A DNA stretch of 64,000 nucleotides from Bacteroidales bacterium (lineage in GTDB: Bacteria; Bacteroidota; Bacteroidia; Bacteroidales; F082), in NCBI GenBank assembly GCA_016285355.1, contig JAEEQP010000017.1, forward strand, positions 4,951 to 68,950, written 5' to 3'. Within the stretch, counting starts at the first letter, position 1, and every line of letters starts with the position of its first letter. Both the position numbers and the translations under genes were made by a program. Shown here piece after piece: positions 34,682-42,752 of this stretch. The notes under the pieces are model-generated. The model was given only the letters and a program-made list of their open reading frames with translations, searched no databases and was not told where the DNA came from.

Positions 34682-36739
34682 TTAATTCACTTTTACGATA
34701 CTGGCCTTAATGTCTATCTTGCTGCCAGCATTGAGGGCCATTTCATTTTCGGCCTTGGCATGGTGTGTCTTGGAGTATTCGAGCAGTTGGTCTTTGGCTT
34801 CCTCGCGAATGTTCTCCGCAGTGAGCTGCAGCTTGTGCTCAATCTGCTCGTCTTTGTTGTCACCTATCTTGACAAACTGGTTCTCGCTTACTGAAAGCGA
34901 GTCGTTACGGTCAATGTTGGTAGTGCGGTCGTTGCCGGCATGTTCCCGGATGTCGTTGTCGGCAGTGCGCTGCATATCGTTGTCGGCGGCAAGGAACATG
35001 TCGTTGTGGGCTGTTTCCGAAATATCATGGTCGGCTGTGGCCGTAATGTCATGTCCGGCATGCATGATGATGTCGTTTTTGGCATAAAGCTCAATGTTGC
35101 CCGTCGATTCCAGCATGATGAGTTTGCGGTCGGTGGAGAAGGTGAGGATGTAATTCTCCTTTTCGTTGTCGTATATGCGGATGTAGCCGTCGTTGCCCTC
35201 ATCGTGTATCTCAATGGTATGGCCGTTTCGGGTACGGATGGCTTTGATTTGGTTCTTACTGTTGTTATTGGGCAGCCATTTGACATCAGGTGTTCCGTAT
35301 TGTGAATCACCATTATATAATGTGCCTTTCACGTAGGGTCGCTCTGCGTTGCCACCCTCGAAATCAATCATCACTTCCTCGCCAATTTCAGGAATGAAGC
35401 TGAAGCCTTTGCCCGCCCCAGCGTAGGGTTGTGATAATCTGAGCCAAGGGGTTTTCATTTTAGGGTCGAGTTGCGCTTGCCAATCGAATTGCACACGGAT
35501 GCGCCCCAAATCCATTGGGTCTTCATTGTCGGTCACTTTGGCGCGGCATGATGGAGCAATGGGATAGACGTCGCTGTTGGCGTATGGTGGATAGTCGCAG
35601 GCCGAAGGGATTCCAACGAAATAGTTGCTGTATGTTTCGTCTGCCGAGAAGGAATGGATGAGCTCTGTGATGAGGATTTCGTCTTGGTCTACATCACTTT
35701 TGGCATTGCTGATGCTGTCGGAAATGAAGTTGTCGACGATGATTAGTGTCGACCCAAGTTTAAGTTTTGAACAGTAGGTGTTGCCCGAATAAGTGAGCAT
35801 ACTTGCTTTTTCACCTCTACCTTGGGTCTTGGTAGAGACATTCAGGATGGTTTCACGACCGTCGTAATCGGCAAAACCGCCTGAATGCAAGTTTTGAAGG
35901 GTCGATTTACTGAAATTGTTAATGGAAGCTTCAAAAACACTGTCATTCAACTCATTGTATGAGCGATTCATCTCGCCAAGTCCGTCTTTTTCAGTAGCTT
36001 CGTATGCATTGTAGGAAGAGGTCACGTGGTTGAATGCCACGTGTTGCATTCTCATGTCAATGTTATAGGAAGGAATGTCTTTGCTCGGGTAATTGAGGCT
36101 GACAGATTCTTCTTGCTTTAGGTTACCGAATACAAATTGTTCGCCATTATTGTAAAACCATTCGCCATATCTGCGGGCCAGTCTTTGTAGGAATTGATAA
36201 TTCGTTTCGTTGTACTGTACACAATAGGCAATGTTGTCAGTGAATCGAGTGTCAACATTGGAGTCGAGGTGTTCGGTATAATCGTTGAGCACATCGTTGA
36301 CGATGTCATTAAGTGTCTTTCCTTCAAACGACATACAGTTGGGATTGTCGTCGAGCAAGGCATCCCAACTTCTTGCTTCCACATTGACATAATATCTACT
36401 GCCTATCCTGTTACCCGATGCGGAAAAGATGACTCCGCTGAATTTGATTTCAGCAGTTTTTTCGTTGCTGGTTTTGAGGGAAAGGTTTTCGATGTTGTCA
36501 GTATCAAGTGCAAGGTCGATTTCTTTGCCTATGAGTTGAGAACAAAGCGAGAATTTGGCCTCTTCAATGTCTTCCTCTGGACCTTTGTGAAGATTAAAAG
36601 TCAGCGTGTTGTGGGTCAGCAGTCCTTGGTGGAGTGAGAAATTGTCGAGACGCCATTGCGTGCCGCCAATAATGATGTCAAAACCTGAAGAAGAAGCATC
36701 GTCAATTTTGACAGATATGTTTTTTACTGAGATTGACAT
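34682..36739 (-). CDS. vgrG: T6SS spike protein VgrG
   Basis: This 685-residue protein has a gp27-like N-terminal half (NYQFLQRLARRYGEWFYNNGEQ and phage-D-type features), the OB-fold/gp5-like MDLGRIRVQFDWQ with TPWLRLSQPYAG and FSFIPEIGEEVMIDFEGGN, and a C-terminal beta-helix. The helix contains about seven 8-residue units, each with an (N/H)-D step (MHAGHDIT, ATADHDIS, ETAHNDMF and so on, ~residues 560-620), ending KIDIKASIVKVN. No extra catalytic domain is fused. It trimerises as the tip of the Hcp tube and carries the PAAR-like protein encoded downstream. It follows the second hcp by 3 nt. Confidence 0.93.
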   Translation of the reverse strand: MSISVKNISVKIDDASSSGFDIIIGGTQWRLDNFSLHQGLLTHNTLTFNLHKGPEEDIEEAKFSLCSQLIGKEIDLALDTDNIENLSLKTSNEKTAEIKFSGVIFSASGNRIGSRYYVNVEARSWDALLDDNPNCMSFEGKTLNDIVNDVLNDYTEHLDSNVDTRFTDNIAYCVQYNETNYQFLQRLARRYGEWFYNNGEQFVFGNLKQEESVSLNYPSKDIPSYNIDMRMQHVAFNHVTSSYNAYEATEKDGLGEMNRSYNELNDSVFEASINNFSKSTLQNLHSGGFADYDGRETILNVSTKTQGRGEKASMLTYSGNTYCSKLKLGSTLIIVDNFISDSISNAKSDVDQDEILITELIHSFSADETYSNYFVGIPSACDYPPYANSDVYPIAPSCRAKVTDNEDPMDLGRIRVQFDWQAQLDPKMKTPWLRLSQPYAGAGKGFSFIPEIGEEVMIDFEGGNAERPYVKGTLYNGDSQYGTPDVKWLPNNNSKNQIKAIRTRNGHTIEIHDEGNDGYIRIYDNEKENYILTFSTDRKLIMLESTGNIELYAKNDIIMHAGHDITATADHDISETAHNDMFLAADNDMQRTADNDIREHAGNDRTTNIDRNDSLSVSENQFVKIGDNKDEQIEHKLQLTAENIREEAKDQLLEYSKTHHAKAENEMALNAGSKIDIKASIVKVN

Positions 36740-36742
36740 GTA

Positions 36743-37156
36743 CTAAGTCCATTCGTTGGTGAATACTGCATTGTCAACGAAGCCACCGATGCGAATGATT
36801 TGGGCACTAATGGTGACAGTGGTGTACATCAGTTTGCTGTCGTTGTCGTTAAAGTAATCTTTGAGTTCGATGCAATAGGCGTTGATAAACTCTACGGTTT
36901 TATAACTTTTTTTGTTGTCGTTGGAATAGACGATGAATCTAAAATACCCGGATTGCACCTCTGTTTTATTGAACATCCATCTATAGAAAAACAGGTCGTC
37001 GTCGCTGTTGGCTGGCATGACGAAAGTGATGGTGCCACCTTGTGGGCGTGAAACAGGTTTACCTGTTTCATCAATGGCCTGATGAAAATTGTAGGCGCAT
37101 TCCACCACCCCGTATGTTTTGCCTCCTGCTATGGTAAGATTGCCTTGAAGTGCCAT
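36743..37156 (-). CDS. T6SS tube protein Hcp/TssD, second copy
   Basis: 137 residues from the ATG at 37156 (MALQGNLTIAGG); the frame extends 22 codons upstream through an intercistronic hairpin, so the later ATG is preferred. The beta-barrel pattern (YGVVECAYNFHQAID, GGTITFVMP, KTVEFINAYCIELKDYF, YTTVTISAQIIRIGG) is that of Bacteroidetes TssD. It differs strongly from the first copy (37231-37641), so the two may form distinct tube segments or carry different cargo. It lies just before vgrG. Confidence 0.85.
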   Translation of the reverse strand: MALQGNLTIAGGKTYGVVECAYNFHQAIDETGKPVSRPQGGTITFVMPANSDDDLFFYRWMFNKTEVQSGYFRFIVYSNDNKKSYKTVEFINAYCIELKDYFNDNDSKLMYTTVTISAQIIRIGGFVDNAVFTNEWT

Positions 37157-37173
37157 GATGTTGTCATTGGTTT

Positions 37174-37220
37174 GGAGCTCCTTGGGGGAGGAAAATTTCC
37201 TCCCCCAAATGAAATGCTCC
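37174..37220 (-). promoter_or_regulatory. Strong intercistronic hairpin between the two hcp genes
   Basis: A near-perfect palindrome at 37182-37208 (TTGGGGGAGGAAA, one base, then its complement) is extended by GGAGC (37174-37178) and GCTCC (37216-37220). It lies after the stop of the first hcp and before the start of the second on the minus strand. No long U-tract follows, so it is better seen as an attenuator, processing site or 3'-protecting structure for the upstream hcp mRNA than as a full terminator. Confidence 0.7.
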
Positions 37221-37230
37221 AAGTGATTGA

Positions 37231-37641
37231 TTAGTTGTTGTCAATTGTCCAACGGTTGTTGTGACGAGCGTTGCCCACTTGGATTTCCTTGGCGGAAATG
37301 GTGAACTCCTCGTATTGTTGGATTTCGTTCTTGTTGTCGTAGGTCTCGGCGTATTCCACCATATAACCTTCCTTGAAGGAAAGGTGTTTCATTTCGCCGC
37401 CCTGACGGTTGGGATAGGAAATGGTGCCGCTCTTGCTCATGTAAGTGTCGCACATCCATTCCATAAGGTCGGTGTTACCGTCATCGTTTGATTTCACTTT
37501 GACGTAGATTTTGCCACCACGGGTGGTGCCAGTGGGCTGTCCTTCAACGTCGGTTTGTTGGTTGAGTTCGTACCTTACGTACATCACTTCGCGTTCCTGA
37601 ATGCCGTCGGCATTGATTGTTACTGTTCTTGTAGCAGCCAT
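37231..37641 (-). CDS. hcp: T6SS tube protein Hcp/TssD, first copy
   Basis: 136 residues with the Bacteroidetes TssD pattern: VMYVRYELNQQTD, RGGKIYVKV, DLMEWMCDTYMSKSG, HLSFKEGYMVEYAETYD, FTISAKEIQVGN. Hexamers stack to form the inner tube that is propelled out. It directly follows tssC (73-nt gap) as the main tube gene usually does, and it is followed by a strong hairpin that could raise its mRNA level relative to later genes. Confidence 0.88.
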   Translation of the reverse strand: MAATRTVTINADGIQEREVMYVRYELNQQTDVEGQPTGTTRGGKIYVKVKSNDDGNTDLMEWMCDTYMSKSGTISYPNRQGGEMKHLSFKEGYMVEYAETYDNKNEIQQYEEFTISAKEIQVGNARHNNRWTIDNN

Positions 37642-37714
37642 AATTTTAATAATTTAATTGTTGATTAAGGTTTTGAATTATTGATTGATAATTCGTGATG
37701 GTTCACGAGTTATT

Positions 37715-39097
37715 TTATTTTACATCTTGTTCCCATTCGGCTCCGGCGGTGCCGTTGTGGCCTGTCAGTTCGATGAAGAAGTTCTTGGCCGCGAAGAAAG
37801 GCTTAAGTTCCACCTCGATCTTGATGTCCTTGGTCTTAGGATCTTGATCCAGCTTCTTGAGATTGTAGTTCTCGATGAGTTTTCCAGGGCCTTTGTAATC
37901 ACTGAGGAAGTCGTGGATAGCTTGCTGCAATTCGGCTTTGACGTTCGAGTTCCAGTTGATGAAGGCTTCGTCGTTGAAGAAGTTCTGGAACACCTTGCCA
38001 ATCCAGTCGAACACACGAACGATGGGGTATTCCTGCAAGCCGATGGTTGCACCGTTATAGAGCGAACGGTTGGAGAAAGCCATCGTACGACCGTCTTCTT
38101 CTACCATCGGGATGACGCCTTGGTCGATAAGGGCGGCGATTTGGGCTTTGCGCAAGTCGAGACGTGCACCTTTCACGTTGCTCATGGTGCCATATTTCTT
38201 ACCCGCTGCGCCTTGGGCGATAACGATTTCCTCCGTATTGGTCATGCGGCCAGCGAGGGCTCCTGAACCCGGGAGGTAGACATCATCGTCCTCACCAGCC
38301 AACTCGGACTTCTTACGGCCCAGGATGTAGTTGCAAGTCATGATGACATTGGCCAAGTGGACGTCTTGTCCTTGTAAATCAGCATAATCTAACTGGTTTT
38401 TCAGATCTTCAAAATCAGGACAATCCTTGAAGTCAGTCACCATGATGACCTTGTTGCGGTAAGCCGTGTCAGCCCACATCCTGATAGTGGTTGAATCACC
38501 AAGATAGCCGGGTATCACAAGAAGGCTATAGTTGTTCTTCAGGTTCAATCTGTCGTAATATTGCTCCAATTCCTCGCAAATGGCCTTGGTGTCATACGAG
38601 TCGTGTGAGCTTAATTCGTCTTTGTTTACATTCATCAGCGTGAGGCAATCGATCTTGCCTTGTCCAGCATTGGCGAAGAAGGCGTCAAGGGCACGGTAGG
38701 CGACTTCCAGGTTCCTGACTTCGTCATGAATGGTAAACAGGTTGTTCTTCACGTTTTCTTCGGCCTTGTCGCGTTTTGCCTTGCACGAATCAATGACGGC
38801 CATGGGGTCAGTTCCACCGCTTTCAAGGATGGAAACCCAAAGTTCAAGTTCGTTTTGCAGTTTCTTGCGGGCATCCTTGTAGGCCGCGTCATTTAGGAAT
38901 ATGTTCTTCACGGCTTTACGGCGTGGATCCATATTCTCTACACCTTTGAGAAGGCCTTTGAGCATTTGGAAACCACCGAACTTATCCAAGCCACCGATAC
39001 TTTCTTTCAGTAGCCCTTCGGGGTTTTCTATCTTTTTCCTTTCTTGAAGTTCAGGCGCTGCAGCCTGGGCTTCTTGTTTCATTTCTTCTGTAGCCAT
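37715..39097 (-). CDS. tssC: T6SS contractile sheath large subunit TssC
   Basis: A 460-residue protein with TssC/VipB pattern: GGLDKFGGFQMLKGLLKG, a central LLVIPGYLGDSTTIRMWADTAYRNKVIMVTD-type Rossmann region (in separate strands), and a C-terminal KGPGKLIENYNLKKLDQDPKTKDIKIEV handshake segment with ELKPFFAAKNFFIELTGH. It pairs with TssB (16 nt upstream) to form the sheath. The length and lack of the proteobacterial W-rich core fit Bacteroidetes type iii TssC. Confidence 0.93.
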   Translation of the reverse strand: MATEEMKQEAQAAAPELQERKKIENPEGLLKESIGGLDKFGGFQMLKGLLKGVENMDPRRKAVKNIFLNDAAYKDARKKLQNELELWVSILESGGTDPMAVIDSCKAKRDKAEENVKNNLFTIHDEVRNLEVAYRALDAFFANAGQGKIDCLTLMNVNKDELSSHDSYDTKAICEELEQYYDRLNLKNNYSLLVIPGYLGDSTTIRMWADTAYRNKVIMVTDFKDCPDFEDLKNQLDYADLQGQDVHLANVIMTCNYILGRKKSELAGEDDDVYLPGSGALAGRMTNTEEIVIAQGAAGKKYGTMSNVKGARLDLRKAQIAALIDQGVIPMVEEDGRTMAFSNRSLYNGATIGLQEYPIVRVFDWIGKVFQNFFNDEAFINWNSNVKAELQQAIHDFLSDYKGPGKLIENYNLKKLDQDPKTKDIKIEVELKPFFAAKNFFIELTGHNGTAGAEWEQDVK

Positions 39098-39113
39098 AGT
39101 TGTAGTGTCTTAA

Positions 39114-39569
39114 TTATTGATTCTCTTCAAGTTCAGCCAATAAAGCTTTCAACGCGCTGGTGAGATTGCCTCGCGCGGCTTCGTCCTTCAGGGCGTTACG
39201 TAAAGTCTTGTTCTTTTCTAATTGTGCGATGACGGAATTCAAGGCATCTATCTTGCCTTTTTCCGTGCTGAGGAGTTCGCTCTGCTCGATGAGTTGCTCG
39301 TCTTCAAAATCTTTGATGGATTTGAAGTCAAAATCTTCAAAAGCGGCACCACCTTCTTCTGTTTCAAGGGCGATACCTTTCTTGCTGGGTTGATAGTGTT
39401 CAAACACTTCTTTCATGTTTTTAGCTTTGAAGCCTTCGCGTTCCTCGTCGGTGTTGGGAGCTTCATCGGTGAATTGGTCGGCATAGAGCGTCCTGTTCTG
39501 TGGGAATTCGATGATACCATCTTGGGCATCAACATCCAGTACTTTTGAAATAACTGTTTTTCTTGCCAT
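39114..39569 (-). CDS. tssB: T6SS contractile sheath small subunit TssB
   Basis: 151 residues from the ATG at 39569 (MARKTVISKVLDVD); the frame runs 33 codons further upstream into the clpV end, but that part is a Lys/Asn/Gln-rich shadow of clpV. DEEREGFKAKNMKEVFEHYQP and the C-terminal Leu-rich helix (LRNALKDEAARGNLTSALKALLAEL) fit TssB of Bacteroidetes. It forms the sheath with TssC and carries the TssC-interaction and ClpV-recognition regions. Confidence 0.9.
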   Translation of the reverse strand: MARKTVISKVLDVDAQDGIIEFPQNRTLYADQFTDEAPNTDEEREGFKAKNMKEVFEHYQPSKKGIALETEEGGAAFEDFDFKSIKDFEDEQLIEQSELLSTEKGKIDALNSVIAQLEKNKTLRNALKDEAARGNLTSALKALLAELEENQ

Positions 39570-39594
39570 AGTTCTATGATTTTGTTGTTGATGA

Positions 39595-41880
39595 TTATTG
39601 TTTGTTTTCTTGTCCTTGTTCTTGTTCGGGTGTATCAATTTCCCAAGCCATCTCATTATTTTCTTCATTGTATTTCATGATTACTGTATCACCTGGATTT
39701 ATTTGGCCTGAAATAATGAGTTTTGACAAAGGTCGACGTATCTCTTTGCGGATGATGCCAAGGATAGGTCGTGCGCCATAATGGGCGTTGAAGCCGACTT
39801 TGGTGACGTACTTGCGTGCCGTTTCGTCAATCTCTAACTTGATGTTCTGCTCGTTGAGCGTCTTTAACAGGTTCTTGATGTGAATGTCGAAGATACGGTC
39901 TATCATCTCTTCGGTAATCGGCGAGAAGGGAACGATTTCAGTCAGACGGGCCAGGAATTCCGGACGGAACTGGCCTTGCATAACTTCCAAAAGTTGGTCA
40001 TGAGTCGGCACCTTACCTTCGCCAAAAGATTTGAAAATGTACTCGCTGCCGATGTTGGAAGTGAAGATGATGAGTGCATTGGAGAAGTCACCCACACGAC
40101 CCAAGCGATCATGAAGCTTGCCTTCATCGAGGATTTGGAGAAAGAGGTCAAATACAGAACGATGCGCTTTCTCGATTTCGTCGAACAGCACGACAGAATA
40201 TGGATGTTGCCTGATTTGGTTCACCAACAGGCCACCCTCTTCATAACCCACATAACCGGGAGGAGCACCATACAGCAGCGCCACAGAATGTTCTTCCTTA
40301 TATTCTGACATGTCGAAACGTAACATGGCAGTCTCATCGTTAAAGAGGAACTCGGCCAACGACTTGGCCAACTCCGTCTTACCAGTACCAGTAGGTCCAA
40401 GGAAGAAGAAAGAGCCAATGGGTTGCCCTTTCTTGTTGAGTCCTGAACGCGACTCGAAAATGGCGTCAAGGATACTTTTGATAGCGTGGTTTTGCCCAAC
40501 GACACGATTATGGAGGATTTTTTCTGCATTGGAAAGTTTCTGTCTTTCCTCTGATTGTATGTTGCCCATCGGGATGCCAGTCATTTTCGAGACCACATTG
40601 CGGACAGCATCTTTCTGAAGCTTTTCTTGTTTGGGCTCTTGTTCTTTTGACAAGGCAGCTATCTCATTGGCAATTTTTACCGAAGCCATGGCGCGATCAA
40701 GTAAATCCAAAGCGGAGGCAGGCAAACGACGGTCAGGCATGTAGCGTTTTGCTAAACGTACTATTTCGGCAGGCACTTCGTCTTCGATGCACAAATGATG
40801 GTATTGTTCATAGCCCTCTCGTTTTGAAAGGATGATATCAATGGCTTGGGCCTCATTGGGCTCTTCCACAGTGATTTTCTCGACGAAAGCCGTAAACTCT
40901 TTGTCTTTTTCGATGTCTTTGGTGTAGCCGTCTGTCGTTGTCGTGCAAAGGAACTGCATTTGGTTCTTTGACAACAATTTCTTGATGGCAGGCAGCAATC
41001 CGTTGAGTACCGATTGTTTGTCTTCGACGCGGTGGAAGTTCTCGATGACCAACAGCGGCTGTTCCACGTTCATAAGGTTGTTGGTCACGGTCTTGAACCG
41101 GTCTTCAATTTCTCCCTTGTAACTAACGCCTTGGCTGATGGCAATCAGGTCAAGTTCAAAAGGCTGCAGTTTTTCAAGCGAGGCAGGCACTTTTTTGTCG
41201 CGAATGCGTTGCAGGATGCCATGGATAAGGCTGGTTTTGCCAACGCCAGTCTCACCGACGATTAAGATATTGGCCCTGTCCTTACGGGCAAGTACCTCGA
41301 TGATGGACATAATCTCATGGTCAAAGCCAATGACCGTTGGCTCGTTCTCGTCACTTTGCATAGCCATGCAGTAGTCGCCCATTTCTGATGGAGTTTGCAC
41401 CTTATTATTATTAATAGAAGCCTTCACTGGATTTGATGTGCCATTGGCTTGCAGGGTGCTCAAAACTTTCTCTGGCTTGAGAGGTAAGGTCTTCAATTGC
41501 TCGTATGTGAAGCCAATGCCTGATGTAACAAGTGAGGCTAAAAGGCAAATAGCATTCATTTCCTCAAGACCGTATTTCTCACAAAGGTTCATGGCCTCCT
41601 TCACCACCGTTTCGGAATTGTGTGAGAGTTCGATCCCTTTCATTGTGTAAGGTGACTTGTCGCATTGTTGTATCCGCATATCAACCCAATCCACAAGGTA
41701 ATAGTAGTCTTCGTCAAGTGTGTCTTCAATGAAATTCACCAGCCCTGCACTTTTGTGCAAAAGTGCCCTAAAAAGATGAGCCGGCTCTATCTTGGGTGAC
41801 TTGTTGTCGTTTGCGTACGACTGTGCGATGTGCAGCAAGTCGAAAGGAAGGTCCTCAAGGAGTTTTGTATACTTATCCAT
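39595..41880 (-). CDS. clpV: T6SS sheath-recycling AAA+ ATPase ClpV (TssH)
   Basis: This 761-residue ClpA/B-type unfoldase has an N-domain (~1-150), AAA-1 with Walker A GETGVGKTSL (~residue 210), a middle helical part, AAA-2 with GPTGTGKTELA (~490), Walker B VVLFDEIEKAH, and a C-terminal D2-small domain ending in GDTVIMKYN. It disassembles contracted TssBC sheaths. Its place just upstream of tssB and within a T6SS locus distinguishes it from housekeeping ClpB; it also lacks ClpB's full-length middle coiled coil. Confidence 0.92.
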   Translation of the reverse strand: MDKYTKLLEDLPFDLLHIAQSYANDNKSPKIEPAHLFRALLHKSAGLVNFIEDTLDEDYYYLVDWVDMRIQQCDKSPYTMKGIELSHNSETVVKEAMNLCEKYGLEEMNAICLLASLVTSGIGFTYEQLKTLPLKPEKVLSTLQANGTSNPVKASINNNKVQTPSEMGDYCMAMQSDENEPTVIGFDHEIMSIIEVLARKDRANILIVGETGVGKTSLIHGILQRIRDKKVPASLEKLQPFELDLIAISQGVSYKGEIEDRFKTVTNNLMNVEQPLLVIENFHRVEDKQSVLNGLLPAIKKLLSKNQMQFLCTTTTDGYTKDIEKDKEFTAFVEKITVEEPNEAQAIDIILSKREGYEQYHHLCIEDEVPAEIVRLAKRYMPDRRLPASALDLLDRAMASVKIANEIAALSKEQEPKQEKLQKDAVRNVVSKMTGIPMGNIQSEERQKLSNAEKILHNRVVGQNHAIKSILDAIFESRSGLNKKGQPIGSFFFLGPTGTGKTELAKSLAEFLFNDETAMLRFDMSEYKEEHSVALLYGAPPGYVGYEEGGLLVNQIRQHPYSVVLFDEIEKAHRSVFDLFLQILDEGKLHDRLGRVGDFSNALIIFTSNIGSEYIFKSFGEGKVPTHDQLLEVMQGQFRPEFLARLTEIVPFSPITEEMIDRIFDIHIKNLLKTLNEQNIKLEIDETARKYVTKVGFNAHYGARPILGIIRKEIRRPLSKLIISGQINPGDTVIMKYNEENNEMAWEIDTPEQEQGQENKQ

Positions 41881-41895
41881 AATAGTTAAAGGTTG

Positions 41896-42447
41896 TTATA
41901 GTAATTGTAAACAGCTTGTCGGAACAAAAGCAATAGCCACGGCAGCTACACCTTCAATTTGTACTACGACTCGCTTGTTCCTATTGATTCTCTTGATAAT
42001 GCCTTCTACTCCAGCAAAATATCCATCAATGATTCTTACTCGCTTATTAGTTTTGTCATTAAGTTCTTCATAATTGAGAAAAAACACTTTGTCGTCTTGA
42101 GCCGAAGCTACCCTTATAAAGTTGTTCATTTGGTTGTCGGGTACGATCATGATTTCAGATTGCTTGGGATCTAATAACGATTTCTTCATCATATATCGCA
42201 AGGGTGAAAACTCTGCATGAGTCATTTTCAATTGGGTCAAAATCTCCTGTGAAGAATGGACAAAAATCAAATTGTGGATAGCTGGCAGCAACACTCGTTT
42301 TTTCCCTTCATCTTTGGTTTCCACCAACTCATAACGCATGGGAATGAAATTCTCAATATTTATTTTGTCAAGTAATTGTTTGATTTTCATTTCCCTATGG
42401 TAGGTTACACGCATAGGAAACCAATGGATTCCATCATTTGTAGCCAT
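41896..42447 (-). CDS. UpxY/NusG-family transcription antiterminator heading the T6SS operon
   Basis: A 183-residue NusG paralogue. The NGN domain opens with HWFPMRVTYHREMKIKQLLDKINIENFIPMRY and continues to LIFVHSSQEIL; the C-terminal KOW domain contains RVRIIDGYFAGVEGIIKRINRNKRVVVQI. UpxY proteins in Bacteroides sit first in capsule operons and prevent premature termination of that operon. Here it is the first gene of a ~30-35-kb run, 15 nt before clpV, so an equivalent role for T6SS transcription is likely. A ~180-nt leader could hold its loading site. Confidence 0.85.
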   Translation of the reverse strand: MATNDGIHWFPMRVTYHREMKIKQLLDKINIENFIPMRYELVETKDEGKKRVLLPAIHNLIFVHSSQEILTQLKMTHAEFSPLRYMMKKSLLDPKQSEIMIVPDNQMNNFIRVASAQDDKVFFLNYEELNDKTNKRVRIIDGYFAGVEGIIKRINRNKRVVVQIEGVAAVAIAFVPTSCLQLL

Positions 42448-42627
42448 TTCAATGCGCTATGAATTAAGAAAAAAGGAGAGGGACACTGCATTACAATATG
42501 CAGCAGTATTTCAAATTTTCTTGAATATGAAATCTATTCATATTGCGCTGATTTCCAGCTACATCGATGAATATTTTTATTTTCTTTATCTCATGCTTTG
42601 ATTTAAAAGCCAAAGTACATGAGTTTG

Positions 42628-42635
42628 CAAAATTA
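42628..42635 (-). promoter_or_regulatory. Candidate promoter of the T6SS operon with ~170-nt leader
   Basis: The minus strand reads TAATTTTG, the only good -7 motif I found in the 304-nt gap 42448-42752. A convincing -33 TTTG is not visible. The predicted leader (about 42620 to 42448) contains a short hairpin CTGCAT/ATGCAG (42486-42503), a possible pause or loading structure for the UpxY-like factor. No gene was found in this gap. Confidence 0.4.
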
Positions 42636-42700
42636 ATAAAAAAAGAACATTTTCGCATTTTTCAAGAAAAAAACAAAAATCTCATGTTTTTTTTAGTGAA

Positions 42701-42731
42701 AAAGCCCCTGCCGTATCATGGCAAGGGCTTT
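42701..42731 (-). terminator. Rho-independent terminator of the DPP IV gene
   Basis: AAAGCCCCTGCC (42701-42712) pairs with GCAAGGGCTTT (42721-42731) around an 8-nt loop; on the minus strand it is followed by a T-rich tract. It ends the DPP IV transcript before the T6SS promoter region. Confidence 0.8.
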
Positions 42732-42752
42732 GCTTTGCAAAAAGGATGTTTG

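Noticed and set aside
37685..38266. 193-codon plus-strand frame inside tssC
   Set aside because: Antisense shadow of a well-recognised gene; no promoter or family pattern.
11857..42447. Contractile prophage or extracellular contractile injection system
   Set aside because: ClpV, TssK, TssF/G and Hcp/VgrG/PAAR-type proteins are present, and there are no capsid, terminase, tail-fibre or integrase genes.
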